Below, piece by piece: positions 1 through 10,791 of a DNA stretch of 64,000 nucleotides. Each line of letters opens with the position of its first letter. The stretch's first letter is position 1. The stretch comes from Bugula neritina (lineage: Eukaryota > Bryozoa > Gymnolaemata > Cheilostomatida > Bugulidae): NCBI GenBank assembly GCA_964035545.1, contig OZ037766.1:9185722-9249721 (forward strand). The letters are read 5' to 3'. The position numbers and the translations under genes are program-made. The notes under the pieces were generated by a model, which saw nothing but the letters and a program-made list of their open reading frames with translations, was not told the origin of the DNA and searched no databases.

Positions 1-5
1 TGTAG

Positions 6-3000
6 ACTTACTCTGGGCTCTTCTGTGTGGCTATCAACCCATACAGGAGGTTCCCCATCTACACCCAGGAAGTTATTGACTCCTACAAGGGCAAGAGAAG
101 GAATGAAACTCCACCTCACATCTTCTCAGTGGCTGACAATGCCTACAGTGACATGTTGATTGACCGTGAAAACCAGTCAATTCTTATTACGTATGTATTA
201 TTCCGCTCGGTCACCATCACTGTCCTCTTGTAGCTCATGAGAGTGGATTTGTGGTTGCAGTTGGCATTAACTTATGGTTGTGGTCTCATTTGATACAACT
301 GTTCCCAAACATGAGTGAAAAACCCATTCAAATAATGGAAAACAATGGGACTGTTGTGTATATGGTATATTTGATTACAAGTGCTATTGTGGGGAAATTA
401 ATATTTTTTGGTTTTCATAATATTGTGCTGCTTGTTGTAAGGTCATTAGCTTTATTTATTAAATAAGTCTTCCCTATTTTTCACACTTTTAAAGACTGTG
501 TTTTGGGTTATTTGCTTCTTACAGTAATACTATTGTGCTGTGTTTAAGATTTCCCTTGTTATTGGAACTTGGAAGTAAACAGTAAAAATATTTTTTCCTT
601 TCAACAGTGGAGAGTCTGGAGCTGGAAAGACTGAGAACACTAAGAAAGTAATTTCTTACTTCGCAAACGTAGCTGCTGCTTCCAAGAAGGGAGACGAGGA
701 GGAGAAGACCTCTCTGGAGGACCAGATTGTGCAAGCCAACCCCGTTCTTGAAGCTTACGGCAATGCCAAGACTACTCGTAACAACAACTCCTCAAGATTC
801 GTAAGTTTTCCTGAGTTTATAGTCTTTAGAACCAATTTCTAACCCTTCCCGAGTTTTCTTTCATCTGTTTTCATTTCCCTTATCTTGGTCTCATAAACTA
901 CAATCTGAAGTCAAATATGTTACATTCAGAAACATAAGTGACCACTATTTTTTATACCATTTAATAAAATTTTAAATAGACATTTTGAATATATGTTTTG
1001 CATAAAACAAATACATCTTTGGCTAATGAGTTTCTTATTGGGAATAAAATATGATAAATAATTGTGATTTCAAAGTTTATGTTGTCATGCTTCCCTTACC
1101 ATACCCTTGCTTGCAAACCTTGTAAAATATCACCTTCCATGATGTGTTAGTGTTGATTAAGTACATACAATATGCAAGTTGTCATCTCTTGTATAGCTTA
1201 GAGAGGACAATTCAACATGACTCTTGTTATAAATACAATCTTATAAGTATAATATTAATATAGCATATGGCTTTTGGAAAGAGAATTATTAAATATTGAT
1301 CAATAATATATTTAGAATATATGTGCAGTATATAATTGATATTTCTATGTTAATTTAAACATGTGTGTCTTCCCTCTAAGAAATTTTATGTTGCATGACG
1401 GTGTTTCCACATGTAGATGTTTATTTTTCTTCTATTACCCGTGTGATTTATTTACAATGCAGACTGTGGTGATTGCAATAACATACGGCTTACCCTATAC
1501 TCTCCCTGATGTTATACCCTGCCAGCTACATGGTTAGTTTATTCCTAGTGAGTAGTGTGACCATTGTACCAACTGTCTCAAGTATTATAGTTTCTTCAGT
1601 ATCAATTTTTTACACATTTATTTCTTTTAAAAACTGTGAAGTATCGATTTTGCAAAGATATAATATTTTAATATTAGACCTTATACAGCATTTTAAGGTA
1701 GATTTTGGTAAGGCCAGCTTTTATTAAAGTTTTGCATATAGTTCAAGTTTTTATACAAAATGCTTTAACATTACGGTATATAGTATTTTCATGTGCAAGA
1801 ACTGTTTTATTTATTCATGGTGTGAATTTTCCATGTTTAGGGAAAGTTCATCAGAATCCACTTTGGTACTACTGGTAAGATCGCTGGAGCTGACATTGAA
1901 TTCTATTTACTGGAGAAATCAAGAGTCACCAGTCAGATGAAAGCCGAGCGTAATTACCACATTTTCTACCAGCTGCTTTCACCAGCCCTTCCTGGGCTAC
2001 ACGAGAAGCTGCTGGTGGCGCCTGATCCTGGCCTTTACTCCATGATCAACCAGGGTGTGCTCACTGTTGACGGTATTGATGACGTTGAGGAAATGAAAAT
2101 GTGCGATGAGGCTTTTGCTGTTCTTGGATTCACGGCTGAAGAGAAATTGTCTCTCTTTAAAGCAACGGCTTCTATCCTCCATTTTGGTGAAATGAAGTTC
2201 AAACAAAGGCCAAGGGAGGAGCAGGCTGAAGCTGATGGTACAGCTGAAGCTGAAAAGGTTAATAATATAAATTCTTGCTAGTTGTGGTGATTCCATTTTA
2301 GCTCCTGTGAAAATTAAAGTCTTGCTATGCTAGTTTTGCTCAAAGAATATGCTTGTCACGTTTTGTCCAAATATTTTGTCAGGTTGCTTTCCTTCTCGGT
2401 GTCAATGCCAAGGATCTGTTGCAAAACATCCTGAAGCCCAGAGTAAAGGTTGGAACAGAGTTTGTAACTAAGGGACAAACAATGGCACAGTGTGACTACT
2501 GTATCCAAGCCACCGTCAAATCTCTCTACCATCGTATGTTTGCCTGGCTGGTTGAACGTGTGAACAAGACTCTTGATACCAAAGTCAAAAGGCAGTTCTT
2601 TATTGGTGTGCTGGATATTGCTGGTTTCGAGATCTTTGAGGTAGATCAAAATTTTAATTACAAAACTTTTTAATTTGCAAAAAATTACCTTGAACCTATT
2701 GTAGTCAAATTTTTAATTGAACAAAGTAGTGTAGTCATTGTTTCTTTCAACTCTAAATTATAAATTGTTATGCATGTTTGTAATCTTTTGTTTTTTCTTT
2801 ATTTTTTAGTACAATGGATTTGAGCAGATTTGCATCAACTTCACCAATGAACGTCTCCAGCAGTTCTTTAACCACCACATGTTTGTCCTGGAACAGGAAG
2901 AGTACAAAAAGGAAGGAATTCACTGGGAGTTCATCAATTTCGGCATGGATCTTCAAGAATGTATTGACTTTATTGAGAAGGTGAGAAATTCTCGGCTGTA

Positions 3001-6000
3001 ATACATAAAATCTTGTTATATAGATATACATGTTATTTTAATTTGTGTAGTTTTGTTAACATAGTGTTTCACTACATTTTTACACTTGGACTGTAAATAT
3101 ATGCAATTTTAATGTTTTTTAGCCTATGGGTCTGTTTTCCACTCTGGAAGAAGAGTGTATTGTGCCAAAAGCAAATGACAACACTTTCAAAGAGAAACTT
3201 TATCAGCAGCATCTTGGCAAGACTCCGTGCTTCACCAAGCCCAAGCCTGTCAAGGGGCGCGAGGCTCATTTTGAGTTGAGGCATTACGCTGGTACGGTGC
3301 ACTACTCCATAACTGGCTGGCTTGAAAAGAACAAGGATCCAATCAACGAGTGTATTGTCACTTTACTCTCTGAATCTAAAGAGGCTCTCATTGCCTTCCT
3401 CTTCAAGAAACCTGAAGAAGTTAAAGGTGGTGGTGGAAAGAAGAAGAAAGGTGGTGCTTTCCAGACCATTTCCTCAGCTCACAGAGAGTCTTTGGGAAAG
3501 CTCATGATCAATCTGAATAGTACATCTCCTCATTTCATCAGATGTATTATTCCTAATGAAACCAAGTCACCTGGAGTAATTGATGCTGAGCTTGTACTCA
3601 ACCAGCTCCAGTGTAATGGTGTGCTTGAGGGCATTCGTATTTGCCGAAAAGGATTCCCCAACAGGATCGTCTACTCTGAGTTCAAACAGAGATACACAAT
3701 TCTTGCTCCCAATGCTGTCCCCGCTGGCTTTGCTGATGGCAAAGTTGTAGCTGAGAAAGTTCTGGGATCTTTGGCTCTTGATGCTAATGAATATCGTCTG
3801 GGAATCACCAAAGTTTTCTTCAAAGCCGGAGTTCTTGGAGGTCTTGAAGATCTGAGAGACGAAGCTTTGACCAAGATTATTTCTAGATTCCAGGCCTTCA
3901 TTAGAGGTTATTTGATGAGGAAGAACTACAAGAAACTGCAAGATCAACGAGTTGCTCTTTCCGTCATCCAGAGAAACATCAGAAAATGGCTACTTCTGAG
4001 AAATTGGCAATGGTGGAAACTGTATCTCCGTGTCAAGCCTCTACTCAACGTTGCCCGTGCTGAAGATGAGATGAAGAAGAAGGAAGAGGAATGGGCAAAG
4101 ACAAAGGAGGAGTTGGAGAAGATTACCAAGCGGTACAAGGAGCTGGAAGAGCAGAACTTTGACCTGACCAGAGCCAAGAATGACCTGACCTTGGAGTTGG
4201 CTACTTACGAAGAGGGTGCAGCCGATTCTGATGAGAAGATGGCCGGCCTCATTACTCAGAAGGCAGATCTGGAGGCTCAGCTGAAGGAAATGGAGGATCG
4301 GCTGATGGACGAAGAAGATGCCGTTTCTGATCTGGAAGGAGCCAAGAAGAAGCTGATTGGTGATTGCGAAGAACTGCGCAAAGATGTTGAAGATCTTGAG
4401 CAGGCTTTGTCCAAGGCAGAGACTGAGAAGCAGAGCAAGGATCACCAGATTTCCACTCTGCAGGGCGAGATGGCACAGCTGGACCAGCAGATTGCTAAAC
4501 TGCAGAAGGAAAAGAAGAATAGCGAGGAGAATAGCAAGAAACTCACCGAAGATTTGCAGGCAGAAGAGGACAAAGTCAACCATCTTAACAAGATCAAACA
4601 AAAACTTGAGGCCAATCTTGATGAGGTGAGTTATATGATTATTTAGAGATCATCGATTTTGATTACTTTGATCATCAAGTGTCAATCAGTTTGTGATGTA
4701 TTCAGCTAATTTTGATTAATAACTTATAAAATCGGTAAAAATAACTCATCAACTTTTTGTAGCTGGAAGATTCTCTTGAGAGAGAAAAGAAGGTGCGTGG
4801 AGATGTGGAGAAGGCAAAGAGGAAGGTTGAAGGAGATCTGAAGATGACTCAAGAAACAGTTGAAGATCTTGAGCGAGTGAAACGTGAAATGGAGGAGTTG
4901 GTTCGTAAGAAGGAAGGCGAGATCAATGGACTGAACGGGCGTCTAGAAGATGATGCTGGTCTGATTGCTAAACTGCAGAAAACTATCAAGGAACTTCAGG
5001 TATTGCAATTCATGTGTATTCTTTAGTATAATGTACTTACATTGGTGCATGATAGAAACTTCACAATAACTTATTTGATTTAAAAAATTGTTTTGCTATA
5101 CATTTGATCAAAGCAACAAAATTTTCATTATTTTATATATTATATTACTCTATACTCTATATTACTCTGCCCACTACTTTGTTTAAAAAATCAATTTTAA
5201 TCATGTAAATATTTACTCTATTTTTTGTGCACTGAATTAATCATCTATTCCGCATGTAGTGTGCTAGTGCTAGTGTGCTAGTGCTAGTGTGCTAGTGCCT
5301 ACCAAATTTATCAGTGATACTAATTACTCTTTAATTTATGGTTTAATACGATTTTGGCTGTTAGTATGTTATCACAGCTTGCTAATTACGCCATATGGTG
5401 TGTTAAAAAATGTTAACTTTTACACTCAGTTAAAAATCAATTATTTTATCTTTTCGTATAAGAGTATCCCTAACTATATCATGTACTGTGAGCTGTAAAA
5501 TAATCAGTGCATTAGGCTGCAGCTCGCAATGTAGAATGGCTTCATCTGACAGACGCGGCTCACACATAGAACTTTATTCGGATATTGAATCAGAGTTTTC
5601 CGACAGTCAAAGCATGATAAATAACGGGGATAGTTCGCGCAAGTCTTCAGATTCCGCTTGGGGGTTAGATACTGGGGATGCTGGTCTTACCGATGCGTTT
5701 TATGAAGTGCCTCTTCCTCACACACCAGCACCAGAAGTCTTCATGCCAGTTTCAAGTACAAAGCTGCCTCCCGTTGGCAGATACATATCACAAGTTTATA
5801 TTAGTAACAATATTTCACACAGAAGCAAACGTCACATCCGTGATAGCCGAGAGTTGGAAACGATACCTCAAGTTAATCGCAATTTGCTTGAAGTAAATTT
5901 TACTGAAATACCACATTTTTTACTATATGTTCAGGTGCTCAAATTGGCTGACCATATAAAGTGGTCAGCTGTATTTACTTTTTGACATTTATAGAAAATC

Positions 6001-9000
6001 AAATGGAGTATTACGTGTTTTACAGGCTCGCATTGAAGAGCTCGAAGAGGAGCTTGAAGCAGAGCGTGCTGCTAGATCTAAGGTTGAGAAACAACGCAAT
6101 GAGTTGCAGCACGAGCTTGAGGATCTCTCAGACCGTCTGGATGAGGCTGGTGGCGCAACCGCTGCTCAGGTAACTTGCTACATTCTGTAGAATTAAGGCT
6201 ACATTGTATATTGTATAACCTGTGTAGTTGAATTGTAAGTTTTTTAAGCTACACTCTTTTATAATTTTGCAGTTGATAGTCCTTTGGTTTATTAAATTTC
6301 AAATTAAATATAAAGTTATAGTTTTATATTTTTATGGTACTTTTATCTCATGGTTCATTAATATGATATGCAGGTTGAGTTGAACAAGAAGAGAGAGTTG
6401 GAGTTGCAGAAACTAAGGCGGGATCTCGATGAGCAAGCTATGCAGAGCGAGGCTACCTCAGCATCTCTCCGCAAGAAGCAACAAGATGCCGTTAATGAGC
6501 TCTCCGATCAAATGGATCAGCTTACAAAGACTAAACAGAAGTAAGTGTTGTTGGATTATTTAGTTTAAACTAACCTCTTTTTAATAGACAAAGTCCTAAA
6601 TTTTGCACTAGCATTGTTTAGAAGTATGTACGTAGTTTTAGGTTTGAATATAATCATTATTATCAACTTTATTCATGTAAACTTTATGAAAAAATTCTTT
6701 AATTCACTTATGCAATTTTTAAAGGTCCAAGATAGTTTTTTAAATTAAGATGATTCAACAGCTTATTTGTATACTCTGATGGTCTAGTAGTGATAATGAT
6801 ACTTTGTACATGAATAGATATATGAATTACTAAGAGTTTTTTCTCTACACAGGGTTGAGAAAGAAAAAGCTCAACTCAAATCTGAATTGGATGACCTTGC
6901 CGGACAACTGGAGATGATGGGTCGCAGCAAGGTAAGCTTTCAAGCAGGAATGTGCTTTTGCAATCAAATCTTTTACAGCTATTTGTGTTTGCTCAAATAA
7001 CCAGTAAATTTATAAGTTGTAGACTACAGGTATATTAATTCAACATTGACACTAGGATAGCCATGAAATTAATTAACTTCTAATACTAAAATGTTGTATT
7101 TAACAGAGTAATGCTGAAAAGCTTGCCAAGTCTCTGGAAGCCCAACTGTCAGAGTTGCAATCTCGATTGGATGAACAAGGACGCCAGATAGTTGACTTGA
7201 ACAGCAGCAAGAGCCGCATGGGTCAAGAAAACCAGGATCTGTCCAGACAGCTTGAGGAGGCTGAGCACTCAGTCGGAGCTCTCACCAAACTCAAGGCTAA
7301 GCTGCAGTCTGAACTAGAAGAACTCAAGCGTAGTCTTGAGGATGAGACCCGCATGAGATCCAAACTTAGTAACGAAGTACGTAACCTGCAAGCTGATAAT
7401 GACACTCTCAGAGATCAAGTTGAGGAAGAGAGTGAAGGCAAAGCTGAAGTGCAAAGACACATGGCTAAAGTTCAGGGAGAGTTGGCATCATTGAGGGCTA
7501 AGATCAATAGTGGTGAATTCGGAAGTGGTGAAGCCAGTGAAGAAATGAAGAGGAAGATGGCAGCACGCGTTGCTGATATGGAGGCTCAACTGGAACAGGC
7601 AAATGCTAAATGCAGCAGTCTGGAGAAGGTCAAGAACCGATTAACCATTGAGATTGAAGATTTGATGGTAGAAGTGGAGCGCGCAAATTCTGCAGCCTCT
7701 GCATTGGAGAAAAGAGAGAAGCAATTTGATCGTACGTTGCAAGAATGGCAAGCAAAGTACCGTGATGCTCAAGCAGAACTTGAAGCTTCTCAGCGTGAAG
7801 CTCGAGGCTACTCCACCGAAGTATTCAGATACAGGTCGCAGATTGATGAGATTAATGATGTTGTTGAGTCTCTTCGAAGAGAAAACAAGAACTTGAATGA
7901 GGAAATTCATGACATCACTGATCAGTTGAGTGAAGGAGGACGCAATACTCATGAACTAGACAAGGCCAGGCGAAGATTGGAGAAAGAAAAGGAAGAGCTT
8001 CAATCTGCCTTGGAAGAAGCTGAGGCAGCGCTTGAACAAGAAGAGGCCAAGGTCATGAGGTTCCAACTTGAGCTCAGTTCTGTTAGATCTGAAATTGAGA
8101 AAAGAATCTCAGAAAAGGAAGAAGAATTTGATAACACCAGACGTAATCATGCCCGTACTCTGGAGTCAATGCAAGTTACTCTAGATGCTGAATCTAAGGG
8201 AAGGTCTGAAACACTCAGGCTGAAGAAGAAACTGGAACAAGACATCAATGAACTTGAAGTTGCTCTTGATGTGGCCAACAGAGGACGGGCAGATGCAGAG
8301 AAATCTGCCAAGAAATATCAAATCGATCTTCGAGATATCCAATCTTCATTGGAGGAAGAAGTTAGACAGAGAGATGACTTGCGTGAGCAACATGCTCTTT
8401 CAGAGCGAAGATGCACCATGCTCAACGGAGAGATTGAAGAGATGAGAACCTTGCTGGAGCAGGCTGAAAGAGGCCGCAAATCTGCAGAAGGTGAGCTTCT
8501 TGAAGCCGCTGACCGTGTGAATGAGCTGTCGGCATCTAATGCTCATGCCAACGCTCAGAAGAGGAAACTTGAGGGTGATCTGTCTTCTCTCAACTCCGAC
8601 CTGGAAGAGGCTAGCAATGAGCTGAGAGCGGCTGAGGATAGAGCCAAGAAAGCTGCTCAAGATGCAGCTCGTCTTGCTGAGGAACTTAGAGCTGAGCAAG
8701 ACCACAGCATGCACTTGGAAAAAATGCGCAAACAGTTGGATATGCAACAGAAAGAATTGCAAACCCGTCTGGATGATGCTGAAGCTAATGCTTTGAGAGG
8801 CGGTAAACGTGCTCTAGCTAAGTTGGAGGAGAGAGTCAGATATTTGGAAGCCGAACTCGATGGTGAACAGCGACGACACCAAGAAGAAATCAAAGTATCT
8901 AGAAAAACCGAGAGACGTCTCAAGGAGTTGCAAATGGCTGCTGATGAGGACAAAAAGAGCCAAGAAAGACTCACTGAACTTATTGACAAGTTGCAGAAGA

Positions 9001-9610
9001 AGATCCAAGTTTACAAACGTCAAGTTGAAGAAGCTGTAAGTTGGACAATACTTCTGTCTATACTTATATACTACTTGCAGTTGTGCATTTACTGAATGAT
9101 TAAGTGTGCTACTGCTTTATAACTGTTGATATCTGTAGTGGGATAATTTAGATTGCGTTGCATTGCTTCTAAACAATCAGAAATAGTTTAATTTCACCAC
9201 ATATTAGCTTAGCTATGAATTAAATTTGCTCTAACTTGATGATCGACTCTCTTGTGAAATTATAGGAGGAGATTGCTGCTGTCAACCTTGCTAAGTACCG
9301 CAAGGTACAGCACGAGCTTGAAGAAGCAGAGAACCGAGCTGATGAGGCAGAAAACAGTGTTGCCAAACTTCGCAGCAAAAGCCGCAGCAGCATGAGCCAA
9401 TCACGAACAGTTTCTGGTGGTGGTCCAGGAGTAAGTGTTTTAGTTAAAAACATTATATTCACTATGCCATAATCATAAATATCAAGTTTTGAGTAATAGA
9501 AAACCTTCCTTATGATAGCAAATGCCTTACGCTAAACATTGTGTTGTTAGAGCTCTGTGGTGATTAAAACAACCCGAAAAGTTGTCAGCAGCTCTACTAC
9601 TGAGCAATAA
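6..9610 (+). CDS. Mhc: Muscle myosin II heavy chain (5' partial)
   Basis: Actin-based motor and thick-filament rod of muscle. Exons: 6-190, 608-800, 1841-2257, 2383-2640, 2810-2980, 3123-4625, 4763-4999, 6026-6169, 6374-6540, 6853-6931, 7107-9035, 9266-9430, 9551-9610 (stop TAA). All junctions are GT-AG and the sum is 5508 bases, or 1835 residues. The family is usually about 1940, so about 110 N-terminal residues lie upstream of the window. Visible motifs: P-loop GESGAGKT (split by intron 1 before its first Gly), switch I NNNSSRF, switch II DIAGFE, a Gly/Lys-rich loop 2, the SH2/SH1 helix [14 protein letters not shown], two IQ regions for light chains ([29 protein letters not shown]), then an uninterrupted heptad coiled coil and a Ser/Thr-rich non-helical tail. 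No duplicated, mutually exclusive motor exons were seen; introns 2 (1.0 kb) and 7 (1.0 kb) are the only long ones. Intron 7 holds a separate start exon. Identity is certain; the striated or smooth isoform class is not resolved. Confidence 0.96.
5256..5298 (+). repeat. 14-bp tandem repeat upstream of the rod-isoform exon
   Basis: About three copies of GTGTGCTAGTGCTA lie in myosin intron 7, some 240 bases before the internal ATG at 5536. Each unit contains CTAGTG twice. It may be neutral or part of the internal regulatory region; nothing in the sequence decides this. Confidence 0.7.
5457..5463 (+). promoter_or_regulatory. TATA-like box for an internal myosin promoter (tentative)
   Basis: TATAAGA at 5457 stands about 30 bases before 5487, a usual TATA-to-start distance. 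That would give a 5' leader of about 48 bases ahead of the ATG at 5536. TATA-like words are common in AT-rich DNA, so this is suggestive only. A leader exon spliced at the AG just before the ATG is an alternative. Confidence 0.25.
5536..5892 (+). CDS. Catchin/myorod-like alternative first exon inside myosin intron 7
   Basis: Open frame in the intron between myosin exons 7 and 8. ATG at 5536 starts [19 protein letters not shown]; the frame runs 119 codons to a donor at 5893 (GAA then GTAAAT) in phase 0. The acceptor at 6026 opens exon 8 in phase 0 too, so splicing gives 119 unique residues plus the C-terminal 847 residues of the myosin rod, about 966 in all with no motor. An alternative phase-0 donor at 5935 (CAG then GTGCTC) would add 14 residues. 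The unique part is Ser-rich and polar, with RKSSDS as a possible kinase site and a Pro-rich centre ([11 protein letters not shown]). It is not coiled coil and resembles no motor sequence. From family knowledge, molluscan catchin/myorod has a unique Ser/Thr-rich N-terminus on a rod of roughly 830 residues from the myosin gene, and Drosophila myosin rod protein uses an internal Mhc promoter. That this exon is the homologue is inference; transcript evidence is lacking. Confidence 0.72.
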
Positions 9611-9617
9611 ATGAAGT
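9551..9617 (+). CDS. Mhc: Myosin C-terminal exon 13a (included form)
   Basis: Acceptor TTGTTAG precedes 9551. The exon encodes 19 residues, starting [10 protein letters not shown] and ending SSSTTEQ, then TAA at 9608-9610. A strong donor (AGT then GTAAGT) begins at 9618, seven bases after the stop, so the exon can be spliced onward with exon 13b as 3' UTR. AATAAA at 9606-9611 overlaps the stop codon and might instead allow cleavage here. Inclusion or skipping of this exon would decide the myosin tail, as in the penultimate exon of Drosophila Mhc. Confidence 0.75.
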
Positions 9618-10093
9618 GTAAGTTTTCTTGTCAACTGTTGGTCTTACTGCTTTAGAAATGTGTCCTTGTGCCTAGCATGTAAATGTAGCTTTGCAAGCTG
9701 TCAATCTCTTGCAATTCATGTTTTATTTCTACTGGCTAGCCAGCACTTCATACATTTGTTCATTATTTACAGTTCTAAATCATACTTGGGTATGTTGGTA
9801 TTGAGTGTTAGTAGGTATTGCTGCATGTTATCATTCCCTTCCCAGAAGTACTTATAGTCTGCATCACTAAATATTATTATATTATTCCACATATTACTTT
9901 TTTTTTAAAATATGAAACTTTGACTCGCTTTCTTTTTTAAATATTAACTCACACCATAAGCTTACTTTGTTATGTGTGGCTAAGCATGCAAATAACCAAC
10001 AATGACATTTCAGATTAAATAGAATAATATAGTATATACAATTATCAAACTCTTTTGCATTTTGTAACTGTTACATATAAATTGTTATTTCAG

Positions 10094-10183
10094 TATGCTA
10101 GTGGTTACTCCAGCTCCAAGTATAGCCAAAATTCACGAACTGCTTCACAAGCTGAGTATGATGGAGAAAGTCAACAGGAATAA
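10094..10183 (+). CDS. Mhc: Myosin alternative C-terminal exon 13b (skipped form)
   Basis: A good acceptor (TTGTTATTTCAG) precedes 10094. Joined directly to exon 12 (ends at 9430, phase 0), it reads 29 residues, from YASGYSSSKYSQNSRTAS to a QQE end, then TAA at 10181. The tail is Ser/Tyr-rich, uncharged at first, and contains SRTAS, a possible basic-directed phosphorylation site. This composition is typical of non-helical tailpieces of invertebrate muscle myosins. The alternative tail 13a is shorter (19 residues). AATAAA at 10179-10184 overlaps this stop codon too. Confidence 0.7.
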   Translation, partial: YASGYSSSKYSQNSRTASQAEYDGESQQE

Positions 10184-10308
10184 ATATTTTATTCAAGCCA
10201 ACCTTTGTGTCCTCAAATACAGAAACACTCATTTATCTATACTAGTATTTCAATCAAATGATACAGGATGCCCGACCTGTGCATTATTGAATTCTGTGTT
10301 ATAGATAA

Positions 10309-10314
10309 AATAAA
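10309..10314 (+). terminator. Poly(A) signal of the myosin gene
   Basis: AATAAA lies about 125 bases after the exon 13b stop and before the convergent gene's own signal. It is the best candidate for the distal 3' end of myosin transcripts. Confidence 0.55.
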
Positions 10315-10460
10315 GGCACACACTATTTATATATGTTTTAGTTTTTTGTCTTGGTTTCATTGTTTGAAGAAAATTAGAATAATTATGATATTTTTTGTTA
10401 TAGTTCAGCTTTTGTACTTTTAGTAGTAAAAGAGTGTGACCACTGCATATCTTTATCTTC

Positions 10461-10466
10461 TTTATT
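10461..10466 (-). terminator. Poly(A) signal of the CUB-like membrane protein gene
   Basis: TTTATT on the plus strand is AATAAA on the minus strand, about 325 bases past the TAA at 10792. The two convergent genes thus end about 150 bases apart. Confidence 0.45.
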
Positions 10467-10791
10467 AGATAAAAATAAATTGATTAACAATAATAATTAT
10501 CAATCATTTGTACTTTGTTCAGTAACTCAAAATACATAAAAAACATCATAGTGATATGATAAAAGATAACTTGATAAGCATTGTAGGTCGCAGTATACTT
10601 TTAACCAAAATAGAATATTCCAAATCAAGTAAAACCTTTGAAAAATCGGAAGGGGTACATAAATTATTATATATCTATTAGATTATAGTTTTCATTGAAA
10701 TAAAATGTATGAAAATAATGCATATTTAGTAACATAAGTAATGTAATTGATGAAGTATGCTTGGGTGAACAAGTAAGAGCAACAAGAAAGA

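Noticed and set aside
1509-1727. Open frame in myosin intron 2, considered as an alternative motor exon
   Set aside because: Its translation matches no myosin segment and it lacks paired splice sites in phase.
4041-4601. 186-codon antisense frame over the myosin rod
   Set aside because: Leu/Phe-rich shadow of the coiled-coil codons on the opposite strand.
5893-5985. Continuation of the intronic frame beyond the donor at 5893
   Set aside because: The added residues are AT-driven and hydrophobic, and CTATATGTTCAG looks more like an acceptor. The second donor at 5935 is kept only as an alternative.
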